A stretch of DNA of 64,000 nt from Nitrospira sp. (lineage in GTDB: Bacteria > Nitrospirota > Nitrospiria > Nitrospirales > Nitrospiraceae), in the NCBI GenBank assembly GCA_030653545.1, contig JAURZE010000014.1, forward strand, positions 17,487 through 81,486, given 5' to 3'. The notes below the pieces were generated by a model that was not told the DNA's origin, searched no databases, and saw only the letters and a list, made by a program, of their open reading frames with translations. The position numbers were made by a program, and so were the translations under genes. Within the stretch, counting starts at the first letter, position 1. Each line of letters starts with the position of its first letter. Positions 8,451 to 18,706 of this stretch are shown here, piece after piece.

Positions 8451-9632
8451 TCAAGATGAGATTTTCAGCCGGCGCATCCACCCCGGTCCACCGGGAACAA
8501 TGCAGCCCAGCAAAGCCAGGTGACTCGCGCCAGTGACAGCAGGAACATTGCCGCACTGGTCCATCACTGTTTGATACGCCAGAATGGCAAACGCGACCGC
8601 CTCGAACGCTTTACTATCCCACCCAATCGCGTCGAACGTCGTGACAGGGGCCGGTGAAAATACGTCGGCTAGATGCGTCATAATGGCGCGGTTTCGCACG
8701 CCGCCCCCACCGACGATTACTTCGTCGATTCCACCATGAATCCATCGCCTGGCCGTCCCTACAGACTCGGCTGTCCAACGACTGCAGGTAGCCAGGAGGG
8801 TTTCGATCGAAAGCTGTCGCGCCTCCTGAATGGCCAGAAGCTCCTCTACCATCGGTGCGCCAAATAGTTCTCGTCCAGTCGATTTGGGAGGATGTTTTGA
8901 CAAATATGGATGCGCCAGCAACTTCGTCAGCAACCGACCGTCCGGCTTCCCGCGCGAGGCCAGGCGTCCGTCACGATCCATCGAGACCCGGCCGTCCGTC
9001 GCCCGGTACATGAGGCCGTCCAAAACCATATTGGCCGGACCGGTATCAAACGCGATGACACCCCCCACTCCTTTCCCGCGCGGCAGATAGGTCACGTTGC
9101 TGATGCCGCCAAGATTCACTACCAATCGTGCGCGCCGGGGATGGCGGAACACGAGCGCATGCACGCCGGGAGTCAACGGTGCACCCTGGCCACCGGCAGC
9201 GATGTCACGCGGGCGAAAGTTAGCCACCGTAGTAATGCCCGTTCGCTCAGCAATCACGGCAGGCTCGGCGATCTGCAGGGTAGACCGGATGGCTCCAACC
9301 CCGGCATCCTTCACTCCATGAGGCAAGTGGTGAACCGTCTGGCCATGAGAACCGATTAAGTCGATATCCTTGGGCCGAAGCCCGGCGGTTCGAATCGCAC
9401 CGAGAGCCGCATTGGCAAACCATTCGCCGAGCAAGGCATTCAAGTGACAAATTTCTGCAACAGACCCCGAGGCCGAGGCCGCAAGAATCCGCTGTTGTAG
9501 AGATCGCGGGTACGGCAATGCGTGGAAGGCGATGGTGTGTATATCCAGGCCCTTCCGTGATCGCGTGATCTCGACTAGTGCGGCATCAACTCCATCACCA
9601 GACGTACCAGACATCAGTCCTACCACTTTCAT
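8451..9632 (-). CDS. anmK: Anhydro-N-acetylmuramic acid kinase
   Basis: 393 residues. The start at 9632 gives the family's standard N-terminus MKVVGLMSGTSGDGVDAALV, with the phosphate-binding SGTSGDGVD loop. GSHGQTVHH, GQGAPLTPG, VNLGGISNVTYLP and FDTGPANMVLD are further conserved blocks. It phosphorylates 1,6-anhydroMurNAc, opening the anhydro ring to MurNAc-6-phosphate, the first cytoplasmic step of murein recycling. This fits the lytic transglycosylase at 3041-3730, which makes anhydromuropeptides. It is divergent from the metal importer operon. Confidence 0.95.
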   Translation of the reverse strand: MKVVGLMSGTSGDGVDAALVEITRSRKGLDIHTIAFHALPYPRSLQQRILAASASGSVAEICHLNALLGEWFANAALGAIRTAGLRPKDIDLIGSHGQTVHHLPHGVKDAGVGAIRSTLQIAEPAVIAERTGITTVANFRPRDIAAGGQGAPLTPGVHALVFRHPRRARLVVNLGGISNVTYLPRGKGVGGVIAFDTGPANMVLDGLMYRATDGRVSMDRDGRLASRGKPDGRLLTKLLAHPYLSKHPPKSTGRELFGAPMVEELLAIQEARQLSIETLLATCSRWTAESVGTARRWIHGGIDEVIVGGGGVRNRAIMTHLADVFSPAPVTTFDAIGWDSKAFEAVAFAILAYQTVMDQCGNVPAVTGASHLALLGCIVPGGPGWMRRLKISS

Positions 9633-9772
9633 AATCTTGCTTCCCTTTCTCGATAGGCCTCGCGCAGACGTCGCCGCTACGCTAATGGAAGTCGGGCATG
9701 CGGTCAAGCCATTGCGCCACCAGTCCATTTTATGTGAGCGTCGGACCAATTCGTTGACATCACAGAACCCCG

Positions 9773-10726
9773 ATGCTACCGTCCCCGCCCATGTTTGTAC
9801 TATTTCGAATGTCTTTCACAATGATTCGCACAGCCATATGCTGCCTCGTGGCGTTCATGCCGTCGCATGCCCGGGCAACTTCCCTGCCTCCCTTGAACGT
9901 CGTCGTCACCATTCCGGTACTGAAAGACCTCACGCAACAAGTAGGCGGCCCGTATGTCCACGTCACCTCCCTCCTGAGTGGCTATGAGAACGAGCACACC
10001 TATGCGCCTAAGCCCAGTGACTTGATCGCGGTCAGAAAAGCCCGGGTTCTTTTTGAAGTCGGCATCGGGCTGGAGATCTGGGTTTCAGCCCTGGTCAAGA
10101 ACGCCGGAAGTCCTTCGCTCGTTGTCATCACGACTTCCGATGGCATCGGGTTGATCCGCGATCATGCCGATCAGGAGATTGCCCAACCAGGCGACCATCA
10201 GCATGCCAACGGCGGCAATCCCCACGTGTGGATGGATCCGGAGAGTGTCGCCACGATGCTCCGGCACATTACGGAGACGCTCATCAAGCTTGACCCGGCG
10301 CATGCCAGCGAGTTTCGCGACAACCAAGCCAAGTATCTCCGACAATTGGATCAACTCCGGAAGGAATTGTCCGAACGAGTCAAGCAGCTGACCGATCGGC
10401 GTTTTATCGCCCACCATCCAGCCTGGCCCTATCTGGCCAGACGGTTTGGGTTCGATATTGTAGCCACGATCCAAGCGCAGTCGGGCACCGAACCATCGGC
10501 CCTTCAGATTCAGTCGCTCGTCGCGAAAATCAAAAGGGACCGTATCAAGGTCATCGTCTCAGAAATCCAGTTGAGTCAACGGATCCCCGAACTCTTAGCG
10601 AAAGAAGCCAAAACTCGCGTGATTGTCCTCACAACACTACCAGGCGGACTCCCTGGCACCGAGACCTACCTCGACATGCTTCGCTATAATGTGCTCCAAT
10701 TGGCTAACGCGCTGGAGGCGACATAA
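9773..10726 (+). CDS. Zn/Mn-type ABC transporter, substrate-binding protein
   Basis: 317 residues from the first ATG; starts at 9791, 9809 or 9821 would leave a more typical signal peptide (MIRTAICCLVAFMPSHARA). Metal ligands of the ZnuA/TroA cluster A-I family are visible: the His in NEHTYAPKPSD, the His in NPHVWMDPES, the His in RFIAHHPAWPYL, and an acidic residue late in the chain. The His-rich loop (GDHQHANGG) is short. It should capture Zn2+ or Mn2+ in the periplasm and deliver it to the following ATPase and permease. The sequence alone does not decide the metal. Confidence 0.9.
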   Translation: MLPSPPMFVLFRMSFTMIRTAICCLVAFMPSHARATSLPPLNVVVTIPVLKDLTQQVGGPYVHVTSLLSGYENEHTYAPKPSDLIAVRKARVLFEVGIGLEIWVSALVKNAGSPSLVVITTSDGIGLIRDHADQEIAQPGDHQHANGGNPHVWMDPESVATMLRHITETLIKLDPAHASEFRDNQAKYLRQLDQLRKELSERVKQLTDRRFIAHHPAWPYLARRFGFDIVATIQAQSGTEPSALQIQSLVAKIKRDRIKVIVSEIQLSQRIPELLAKEAKTRVIVLTTLPGGLPGTETYLDMLRYNVLQLANALEAT

Positions 10727-10771
10727 CGATCGTCCTTGGTGCGGCTCAGCGCCGGAAGGAGCCTGGTTTTC

Positions 10772-11563
10772 GTGTCCGAATCATCCAACCCGATTATCCA
10801 ATTTGACCACGCAACTTTTGGCTTTCCCGGAGTGATTGCGCTCCGAGATATTTCACTCTCCATCGGCATGGGAGAGTTTGTCGGGGTCATCGGCCCTAAT
10901 GGATCAGGCAAAACCACGCTCTGCCGTGCCGTCTTAGGCCTCATGGCTCCGCTAACCGGACATTTACGTATATTTGATTGCGCCTGCGGCGAATTGCGCT
11001 GCCACCACCGGGCCCAGATCGGCTACCTTCCCCAGAAGGGCGTCGTGGATCGGAACTTTCCGGTCACCGTCCTCGAAACCGTCATGATGGGGCGCTATGG
11101 CACCTTGGGCCTCTTTAAACGAACGACGAAGAAGGACCAGGCCATTGCCCTCGATGCCCTCGCCCACGTGGGGATGGACGCGCATCGAGATACGGCACTG
11201 GGCCACCTGTCCGGCGGCCAGCAACAGCGGGTATTCATTGCCCGCGCCCTGGCCCAGCAACCCAAAGTCCTCCTGCTCGATGAGCCAACCACCGGCCTTG
11301 ATATCACCACCCAGCATAACGTCATCGAACTCGTGGCCCATCTGCATAAGGAACTGGGCTTGACCGTGCTCTTGATCACACATGATATTAATATGATTCG
11401 CCCGCACGTCGACCGGCTCGTGCTGCTCAAGACTCGCCTGTTTGCCGCCGGGCCTCCGGCCGACGTGCTCAAACCAGACATTCTTCGCCAAGTCTATGGG
11501 AAGGGACTCGTAATAACAGATAAAGACCTCGTGATTGTTGAGGACTACCACCATCATCATTAG
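10772..11563 (+). CDS. Zn/Mn-type ABC transporter, ATP-binding protein
   Basis: 263 residues from a GTG at 10772 with GGAAGGAG upstream; a TTG at 10736 is less likely. Walker A (GPNGSGKTTL), Q-loop (GYLPQKG), signature LSGGQQQR, Walker B (VLLLDEPTTGLD) and the H-loop (LLITHDIN) are all intact. It is the energising subunit of the metal importer, between the binding protein and the permease. It ends in four consecutive His (DYHHHH), which could bind the same metal as a regulatory tail. That last point is inference. Confidence 0.92.
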   Translation: MSESSNPIIQFDHATFGFPGVIALRDISLSIGMGEFVGVIGPNGSGKTTLCRAVLGLMAPLTGHLRIFDCACGELRCHHRAQIGYLPQKGVVDRNFPVTVLETVMMGRYGTLGLFKRTTKKDQAIALDALAHVGMDAHRDTALGHLSGGQQQRVFIARALAQQPKVLLLDEPTTGLDITTQHNVIELVAHLHKELGLTVLLITHDINMIRPHVDRLVLLKTRLFAAGPPADVLKPDILRQVYGKGLVITDKDLVIVEDYHHHH

Positions 11564-11577
11564 CCGTATGACGCCAT

Positions 11578-12399
11578 ATGCTTGAGCTGTTTACTTACGA
11601 TTTCATGCAACGGTCCCTCCTCGCTGCAGCGATGGTAGGCGGGCTCTGTTCTGTCATTGGCGTGTTTGTGGTCTTGCGGGGACTCGCCTTCGTTGGGGCA
11701 GGTACGGCCCATGCCGCATTTGCCGGGGTGGCACTCGGCTATTTAATGGGTTGGCCACCGCTGCTCCTTGCGATCATTTTTGGCTTAGCTACAGTCTGGA
11801 TCACTGGGTGGGTGGAAGAAAAGGGTCGCATGAAGCTGGATGTCTCAATCGGGATTCTCTACACGACAACCATGGCGCTGGCCATTCTTTTCATCGGTCT
11901 CATGAAGACCTACAATGCTGAGGTCTATGGCTATTTGTTTGGCAGTGTATTGTCCGTCACAAGCGAAGAACTGCGGACTATCGGAGGTCTCAGCATCCTT
12001 GTGCTGGGCCTGACCCTGCTCTTTTCGAAAGAGCTGTACTTCATCGCCTTCGATCAGGAGATGGCCGAAGCCTCAGGTGTACCGGCCCGTAAAATATTTT
12101 TCCTCCTTCTCACATTAGTCGCACTGACTGTCGTAATCTCGCTTAAAACTGTTGGAGCAATCCTAGTATTTGCCATGATTCTGATACCGGCTTCGACCGC
12201 CTACCAGCTCACACACAGCCTGCGCACTCTTACCATCTACTCCATTCTCATCGGCATCTCGACATCGGTAGCGGGTGTCCTGATTTCGGCGTTCTGGGAT
12301 ATTCCATCCGGCCCAGCCATTGTATTGTTGGCCACGACGCTATTTTTCTGTTCCATCCTGGTCTCCCCCAAGCGACAGCCTGTCGCCTACACCTCTTAA
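11578..12399 (+). CDS. Zn/Mn-type ABC transporter, permease
   Basis: 273 residues with seven to eight hydrophobic segments, typical of ZnuB/MntB permeases. Landmarks are GGLCSVIGVFVVLRGLAFVG, AGTAHAAFAGVALGYL and, near the end, GAILVFAMILIPASTAYQL. It starts 14 bases after the ATPase stop, so the three genes are probably one transcript. With the preceding two subunits it makes a complete importer. Confidence 0.92.
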   Translation: MLELFTYDFMQRSLLAAAMVGGLCSVIGVFVVLRGLAFVGAGTAHAAFAGVALGYLMGWPPLLLAIIFGLATVWITGWVEEKGRMKLDVSIGILYTTTMALAILFIGLMKTYNAEVYGYLFGSVLSVTSEELRTIGGLSILVLGLTLLFSKELYFIAFDQEMAEASGVPARKIFFLLLTLVALTVVISLKTVGAILVFAMILIPASTAYQLTHSLRTLTIYSILIGISTSVAGVLISAFWDIPSGPAIVLLATTLFFCSILVSPKRQPVAYTS

Positions 12400-12566
12400 G
12401 GATCGCAGGATTGCGCACAGACTGGATATGCGCGGCTAGGACGCGCCCCAAAACGTATATACCACAGAAATATTGCAATAAAGTCTCTAGGAAACCCCTT
12501 GAATGTCAGGCATCCCTAGCCTTAAAATTGCAACGGCTAGTTCAGTTTTAACGCTTAGGAGGTTCC

Positions 12567-13157
12567 ATGTTACATCGAGTACTGAAGCAGCGCGTTCTAG
12601 GACTGGGGTTGTTGGTTGGGGCAATCGCCATATCGTCGCCCACGGTTTCCCACGCCATTGATGTGGTGCATGAGGGAACAGCGCAGCCAGGGGAAATCGT
12701 AGCAGGCTTTCGCGTAGGCCCAGGATTCAGCACAAACCCCGCACTCAATACCGTCGGCCCTTCCCTGAACTTCCAAGGCCTCTATGGAGTCAATAAGTGG
12801 CTCCGCATGGGAATGGTTCTCGACTGGGACCAGCATAAGATTGACAAGAATGCAGCGAATGCGCTCGGCGTCAGCGGATCCTTTTCAACGATCACGATTC
12901 TTCCCGTGTATTTGGAGTACCGTCCAGGACGTATTGGCGGGATTCAGCCCTATGTGGCCACAGGTATTGGTGTGAACGTTAACAACAAGCAGATTTCGAA
13001 TACGATGGCATGGCGTGCAGCGGGCGGGATTGATTACTTCTTGACCAAGGCGTTAGCGCTCAATACAGAAATCAAGTACACCCGAAACACCACCGATGGC
13101 CAAGATCTCGGCGGTGTGGCCCTCCTTTTCGGCGTTCGCTATTCGTTTGGCCGTTAG
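12567..13157 (+). CDS. Outer-membrane beta-barrel protein (copy 1)
   Basis: 196 residues, preceded by AGGAGGTTCC. Residues 1-30 are a signal peptide ending in SHAID. The mature part alternates amphipathic strands and turns, ends VRYSFGR, and has the landmarks YGVNKWLRMGMVLDWDQH, IQPYVATGIGVNV and ALALNTEIKYTRN, as in OmpW/OmpA-like porin-fold barrels. The same landmarks recur in the gene at 13547, so they are paralogues. It is flanked by its own terminator. Function beyond membrane insertion is unknown. Confidence 0.8.
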   Translation: MLHRVLKQRVLGLGLLVGAIAISSPTVSHAIDVVHEGTAQPGEIVAGFRVGPGFSTNPALNTVGPSLNFQGLYGVNKWLRMGMVLDWDQHKIDKNAANALGVSGSFSTITILPVYLEYRPGRIGGIQPYVATGIGVNVNNKQISNTMAWRAAGGIDYFLTKALALNTEIKYTRNTTDGQDLGGVALLFGVRYSFGR

Positions 13158-13174
13158 AATCTTGCCAGAATACG

Positions 13175-13208
13175 CAGGAGGGGCTTGACTCCACGGCAGC
13201 CCCTCCTG
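13175..13208 (+). terminator. Hairpin terminator after beta-barrel 1
   Basis: A perfect 11-bp stem, CAGGAGGGGCT / AGCCCCTCCTG, with a 12-nt loop starts 17 bases after the stop codon. The T tract is weak (TCCATTAAGTT). Confidence 0.75.
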
Positions 13209-13546
13209 TCCATTAAGTTGCATTCTCTCTTATAGCTCGCCATTGTGTTCTCCCCAAACGGTAACGGCGCTGAACTCCAACCGCCTAACATCACCAGCTC
13301 AGCCTCAATGGTAATCCTCAGCGCGCTTTTGTGCCAAATGTAGGCCCCTGACTACAGAGAACGAATGTCTAGACCACGAAGTGCTTGACTGCAGCATCGC
13401 CGATTACTCCACGGCGACAAATACCGCGCTTAGCAGCCACATGGCAGCATGATAATTAATTGTATTGAAAGTGAGCAATTCAGCACAGGACTTGCTTTTC
13501 CAAATACGCTATCGTTTTTTTAACAATTTCATCTCGGAGGAACTAC
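13209..13546. other. Gene-free spacer between the two beta-barrel genes
   Basis: 338 bases with no credible ORF. Just before the second gene lies an AT-rich run (TATCGTTTTTTTAACAA) and a possible promoter (TTGCTT, then TACGCTATCG), but the match is too loose to call. The gap suggests the second barrel has its own promoter. Confidence 0.45.
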
Positions 13547-14191
13547 ATGAACAAGGGATCATCTCGACGGGTCGTCAGCGGTTTAGCTTTGGCTCTTTTC
13601 GCTAGCGTACTGATGTCTACCAGTCCGGTGCTGGCCGAAGACGGCAAACAAGACTTTGGTGGCATCGAGCCGGGGAAATGGGTCCTGGGCATGCGAGCAG
13701 GGTTTGCGCCACTCACCCAACAGCTCTCAGCCAACACCTCAACCGATGTCGGATCGCTGGTGAACTTTCAGGCTATGTATAGCCTGAATACGTGGCTGCT
13801 CGTCGGCTTGATGGTGGAATGGGAACGCCACGCCGTTGACAGTGAACGGCCTTCGAGGAGTTTGGGGCACCAGGACACCGTATCGGTGCTGCCGACCCTC
13901 GAATTACGCCCGGGAAACTATGGTCAATTAAGCCCGTATGTCAACATGAGCTTTGGAGTCAACTCGAACGGCTTTGGAGAAGATACCACTACGCGTATCA
14001 GCCCAAGCAACACGTTTGCCTGGCGGTTGGGCTGGGGAGCGGATTACATGATCACAAAGCAGTTCGCCTTGAATGCGGAAATGGCCTACAAAAGGAACGA
14101 CGGACACGTAACTATTAATAACAACACACGAAACGATGACTGGAACGCCTCGTCCTTTGGGTTCCTTTTCGGGGTGAAGATGTATTTCTAA
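13547..14191 (+). CDS. Outer-membrane beta-barrel protein (copy 2)
   Basis: 214 residues behind TCGGAGGAACTAC. The signal peptide ends LAEDG. The landmarks of copy 1 recur in order: YSLNTWLLVGLMVEWERH, LSPYVNMSFGVNSN and FALNAEMAYKRN, ending in a barrel-closing aromatic residue (GVKMYF). It probably arose by duplication and diverged, with a longer mature barrel and Asn-rich loops. No partner gene suggests a substrate. A strong terminator follows at once, so it is probably monocistronic. Confidence 0.8.
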   Translation: MNKGSSRRVVSGLALALFASVLMSTSPVLAEDGKQDFGGIEPGKWVLGMRAGFAPLTQQLSANTSTDVGSLVNFQAMYSLNTWLLVGLMVEWERHAVDSERPSRSLGHQDTVSVLPTLELRPGNYGQLSPYVNMSFGVNSNGFGEDTTTRISPSNTFAWRLGWGADYMITKQFALNAEMAYKRNDGHVTINNNTRNDDWNASSFGFLFGVKMYF

Positions 14192-14217
14192 AAGCCGAGA
14201 GCTTCAGCAGATCATAC

Positions 14218-14262
14218 AAGGCAGGATGTCTTGATATAATCAGACATCCTGCCTTTTCTTTT
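14218..14262 (+). terminator. Strong rho-independent terminator
   Basis: Arms AAGGCAGGATGTC / GACATCCTGCCTT enclose a short loop and are followed by TTTTCTTTT. It ends the beta-barrel 2 transcript. Confidence 0.9.
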
Positions 14263-14364
14263 CTGCAAATGACCCGTTCGGTCAGCCTGCCATGGCGAGT
14301 TCTAACGCGATCCTGTGCTAACTATAAAGTATCACTGGGTGGAGCGGAATGACGTGCTGGCGGG

Positions 14365-14796
14365 TTATTCCATCCGAGCGTTCTGGCTGCGATTCCAGAC
14401 CATGCCGGTCTGTTCCTTGGAACTGAATCCTAGCTTTTCGTAGAAGCCCGGCCGGCGGGTGCAGAGCCAGAAGAGTTCGACTTTTTTCAGGCGAGGATGA
14501 TGGAGGATGCGCTGGACAATTTCGGCTCCGATGCCCTGCTTCTGATACCGCTCATCCACGATCACATCCCAGATGGTTGCGCGATAGACGAAATCCGTGA
14601 GCACACGGCCGAAGCCGACCAGACGATCGCCGTCCCAGGCACACAGCGCCACATCGGTATGACGGAGCATCTCCCGGGCATCATTCAGCGTCCGGCCCTT
14701 AGCCCAGGGTGCCTGCTGAAACAACGTCAATAATTGTTCGGGGTGAAGCGACTTCTTTTCTGAAAAGGTAACCGTGGTCTTGAGCGGAGGGGGCAT
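14365..14796 (-). CDS. GNAT family N-acetyltransferase
   Basis: 143 residues. The acetyl-CoA-binding motif A is present as VIVDERYQKQGIGAEIVQRI (Q/RxxGxG/A), preceded by LVGFGRVLTD and followed by LFWLCTRRPGFYEKLGF, a C-terminal GNAT strand. The N-terminus has only a short EKKSLHPEQLLTLF helix. The substrate cannot be inferred. It is convergent with the beta-barrel gene and divergent from the zinc-ribbon gene at 14859. Confidence 0.85.
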   Translation of the reverse strand: MPPPLKTTVTFSEKKSLHPEQLLTLFQQAPWAKGRTLNDAREMLRHTDVALCAWDGDRLVGFGRVLTDFVYRATIWDVIVDERYQKQGIGAEIVQRILHHPRLKKVELFWLCTRRPGFYEKLGFSSKEQTGMVWNRSQNARME

Positions 14797-14858
14797 TGTG
14801 TACTAGAGTATCTCCCGTTTCGCGATAGACTTTAAGTTCGAAGTGTACGAGGAAACCG

Positions 14859-15038
14859 ATGTCAACGCAAGTCCGTAGCTGTCCCAAATGCTTCCAGTTG
14901 ATGTGGCTCAAACAGAGCGAGTTTGAACTCGTCGACGTGGAAACAGTGAGGGCCAAATGTCCCCACTGCGGCTCTACGGTCCGTTTTCGGCTTGTCAGCG
15001 AAGGCGACAATGCGGCGGGCCCGAAAATGGGTCACTAA
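14859..15038 (+). CDS. Small zinc-ribbon protein
   Basis: 59 residues, short enough to be missed by length filters. It begins MSTQVRSCPKCFQLMW behind ACGAGGAAACC, and has two knuckles, CPKC (residues 8-11) and CPHC (~38-41), spaced by 26 residues with a charged strand between. This is a four-Cys zinc ribbon like those of transcription or ribosome-associated minimal proteins. Its coding frame is clean and it ends in GNAAGPKMGH-like residues. No role can be assigned. It diverges from the GNAT gene. Confidence 0.65.
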   Translation: MSTQVRSCPKCFQLMWLKQSEFELVDVETVRAKCPHCGSTVRFRLVSEGDNAAGPKMGH

Positions 15039-15135
15039 GGAGGGGCCGCGACTCGTTTCATCGGTCTCTGCACGGTCACCCAGGCCCCTCTAATCAGATT
15101 GGTTTTGCTCTGAGCATTTCAGCGCCAGGCTGGAG

Positions 15136-15558
15136 CTATAACCCTCGTCCTGAGCCATCCAGTTCAGGTTTGTTTCCGGGAAGTATTTTGTGGAGAGCGG
15201 CGCGGTATTCTGCAACCCGCTTTTCGTCTATCCGGCCCACTTCGATTTCCTTATCCCGCTGCATACGCTCCACATGATCGAGCACCGCGAGTAAGGGCTG
15301 TACGGCTCCTATTAAATTCCCGACCTCAAAGGCCTCCAATGAGGCCACGAATGATTCGTTCAATCCTTTGTAGGGCGTACCCGTACTCTGACCGCGCACG
15401 CGAGAGACATTCTCTTCATAATCATCCACAGCCTCTAGCTTGGGCTTCACACCAGTTGGCACCGCCGATAGGTGAACAATGGGCGGCAACTTAGCGGCAT
15501 AGGCTTTCAGCTGAGCCGAGAGGGCGCCGATCGCATCAAGAATATCAGCAGTTTGCAT
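15136..15558 (-). CDS. Hypothetical soluble protein
   Basis: 140 residues, starting behind GAGAGGAGAATGGT. The sequence is helical with no signal or membrane segment. Recognisable stretches are ADILDAIGALSAQLKAYAAKL at the start and VLDHVERMQRDKEIEVGRID near the end. No family is recognised. It is 47 bases downstream of rluD on the same strand and probably shares its transcript. Confidence 0.6.
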   Translation of the reverse strand: MQTADILDAIGALSAQLKAYAAKLPPIVHLSAVPTGVKPKLEAVDDYEENVSRVRGQSTGTPYKGLNESFVASLEAFEVGNLIGAVQPLLAVLDHVERMQRDKEIEVGRIDEKRVAEYRAALHKILPGNKPELDGSGRGL

Positions 15559-15605
15559 ACCATTCTCCTCTCAGGAGTGGGCGTTCGTTCGGAGCGGATC
15601 ACCAC

Positions 15606-16571
15606 TCATGATTCTTTGTTCAGCTTCGATGCTCGTATCTGTTGAAGCGCTTTGGTCACCGTCTCCATATCGGATGGGAACGGGCGAGTAAAGTCCTGTC
15701 GCATCCCGGTCGTGGGGTGCGTGAAGCCGAGTGTTCGAGCATGGAGCATGACACGCGGAATCTCCACCTCATCAATCGCGCAGACCTTTCGGCCACCATA
15801 TGTCGGGTCCCCAAGTATGGGGTGACCGAGGGAGGTGAGGTGGACGCGGAGCTGATGCGTGCGCCCCGTCCGAGGGTAGAGGAGGACATGTGCGGCAACC
15901 TTGCCATACCGCTGATCCACCTTGTACTCCGTCGCTGATTCTCGCGGGCTGGTCGTCCTGGTCGAAATCTTCTTACGCTCCTTGGTATCGCGCCCGATCG
16001 CCAGCTCGATCAACCCATGGCCCTTCTTCGGAACTCCCCAGATCAAGGCTTCGTACACTCTCGTAATCGTATGCTCCTTAAACTGCGCGGCGAGATGGCG
16101 ATGCGCTTGATCGGTCTTGGCAATCACCATCACGCCGGAGGTTTCCTTGTCCAGTCGATGGACAAGTCCGGGTCGTTCTTTCCCCCCGATAGCCGAGACG
16201 GTCCCTCCGGATGTCTGAAAGTGATGGAGCAGCGCATTCACCAGTGTCCCGGTCCAGTTCCCCGGCGCTGGGTGAACCACGATGCCAGAGGGCTTGTTGA
16301 GCACTAGGAGACTGTCGTCTTCAAAGAGGACTTCCAGAGGGATAGCTTCGCCCTTAAGCGCCAGTGGCTCGGGCTTCGGCACATCCATGCTGATCTTGTC
16401 TCCCGGCTTGATCTTCTGGCTGGCCTTCACTACCTGCTCGTTGATGCGAATGCGGCCAAGTTCGATCAGGCGCTGCAAGGCGGATCGGGAGATATCTCGT
16501 TGGTGATTGGCGAGAAAGATATCCAGGCGTTTGGGCTGCTCTCCAGCCGTGACCACAAATTCCGTAATCAT
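15606..16571 (-). CDS. rluD: Large-subunit rRNA pseudouridine synthase, RluA/RluD family
   Basis: 321 residues from the ATG at 16571, which begins the S4 RNA-binding domain (KRLDIFLANH to KPGDKISMDV). The catalytic Asp sits in GLVHRLDKETSG; GIVVHPAPGNW, EYKVDQRYGK and HQLRVHLTSLGHPILGD complete the RluA-type fold. RluD modifies U1911, U1915 and U1917 of helix 69, but RluA-family members overlap in sequence, so the exact sites are not proven. It follows atpC in the same direction by 118 bases. Confidence 0.9.
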   Translation of the reverse strand: MITEFVVTAGEQPKRLDIFLANHQRDISRSALQRLIELGRIRINEQVVKASQKIKPGDKISMDVPKPEPLALKGEAIPLEVLFEDDSLLVLNKPSGIVVHPAPGNWTGTLVNALLHHFQTSGGTVSAIGGKERPGLVHRLDKETSGVMVIAKTDQAHRHLAAQFKEHTITRVYEALIWGVPKKGHGLIELAIGRDTKERKKISTRTTSPRESATEYKVDQRYGKVAAHVLLYPRTGRTHQLRVHLTSLGHPILGDPTYGGRKVCAIDEVEIPRVMLHARTLGFTHPTTGMRQDFTRPFPSDMETVTKALQQIRASKLNKES

Positions 16572-16689
16572 AACGGCACAAGCTACTAAAGAGCCTCGAT
16601 CAATTGCAATGAAATCATGCAGCCCCAACCGTATTGCTAGGGAACAGAGGAGGAAAAAGAGGAGAGAATTGAGAGGTTAGGAAATGAAG

Positions 16690-17112
16690 CTACGCGCGCC
16701 CGGCTTTATGGGCACGTTCGGCGATCTTTTTACGAAGACGGGCTTTCTCGAGGCTGATTTCGGCTTCTTTGACTTCCGAAGGAAGGCCACCGGCCTTCAG
16801 GCGTTGTTCGGCTTTCTCGACCGCAGCTTGAGCACGGCCGACGTCAATATCCTCGGCCTTCTCCGCGATCTCTGCCATGACTGTGACTTTAGTCGGGGTG
16901 ACTTCGGCATAGCCCCAGAGAATCGCCATGTGGTGAGTCTGATCGCCCACACGATATCGAAGCTCGCCGATGCGCAGTGTGGACAGAAAGTAACAATGGC
17001 CTGGCAACACCCCGAACTCGCCTTCCGAGCCAGGCGCGATGACTTCATCCACCTGCTGACTCAGCAGCTGTTTTTCCGGAGTCACAACCTCTAACAGAAT
17101 CTTTCCCGCCAT
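16690..17112 (-). CDS. atpC: ATP synthase epsilon subunit
   Basis: 140 residues from the ATG at 17112, the point at which the conserved MAGKILLEVVTPEK begins; an earlier in-frame start would add 27 residues with no family match. The N-terminal beta-sandwich carries VIAPGSEGEFGVLPGHCYF, the family signature, and the C-terminus is a Lys/Arg-rich helical pair that can inhibit ATP hydrolysis. It belongs to F1, in the peripheral-facing part of the rotor stalk. A 124-base spacer with strong secondary structure separates it from atpD. Confidence 0.93.
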   Translation of the reverse strand: MAGKILLEVVTPEKQLLSQQVDEVIAPGSEGEFGVLPGHCYFLSTLRIGELRYRVGDQTHHMAILWGYAEVTPTKVTVMAEIAEKAEDIDVGRAQAAVEKAEQRLKAGGLPSEVKEAEISLEKARLRKKIAERAHKAGRA

Positions 17113-17152
17113 TCTTTTCTTCCTCTTCCCACCAACCCAAGCACGGCGGCGG

Positions 17153-17227
17153 GGCAGATCTCGATTGCGCGCATTGACCGAGCACCGTTTCATCGTGCGC
17201 GGTCAGCGAGCAGGAGATCGCCCTGCC
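17153..17227 (-). other. Structured intercistronic RNA candidate between atpD and atpC
   Basis: Nested inverted repeats lie between the atpD stop and atpC start. The inner stem is TGACCG-a-GCAC with GTGC-g-CGGTCA (17175-17205) around an 9-nt loop. The outer stem is GGCAG-ATCTC (17153-17162) with GAGAT-cgcc-CTGCC (17214-17227). No T tract follows, so it is more likely an attenuator, a processing site or a stability element than a simple terminator. Confidence 0.5.
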
Positions 17228-17236
17228 GATGTGCGC

Positions 17237-18706
<1,470 letters not shown>

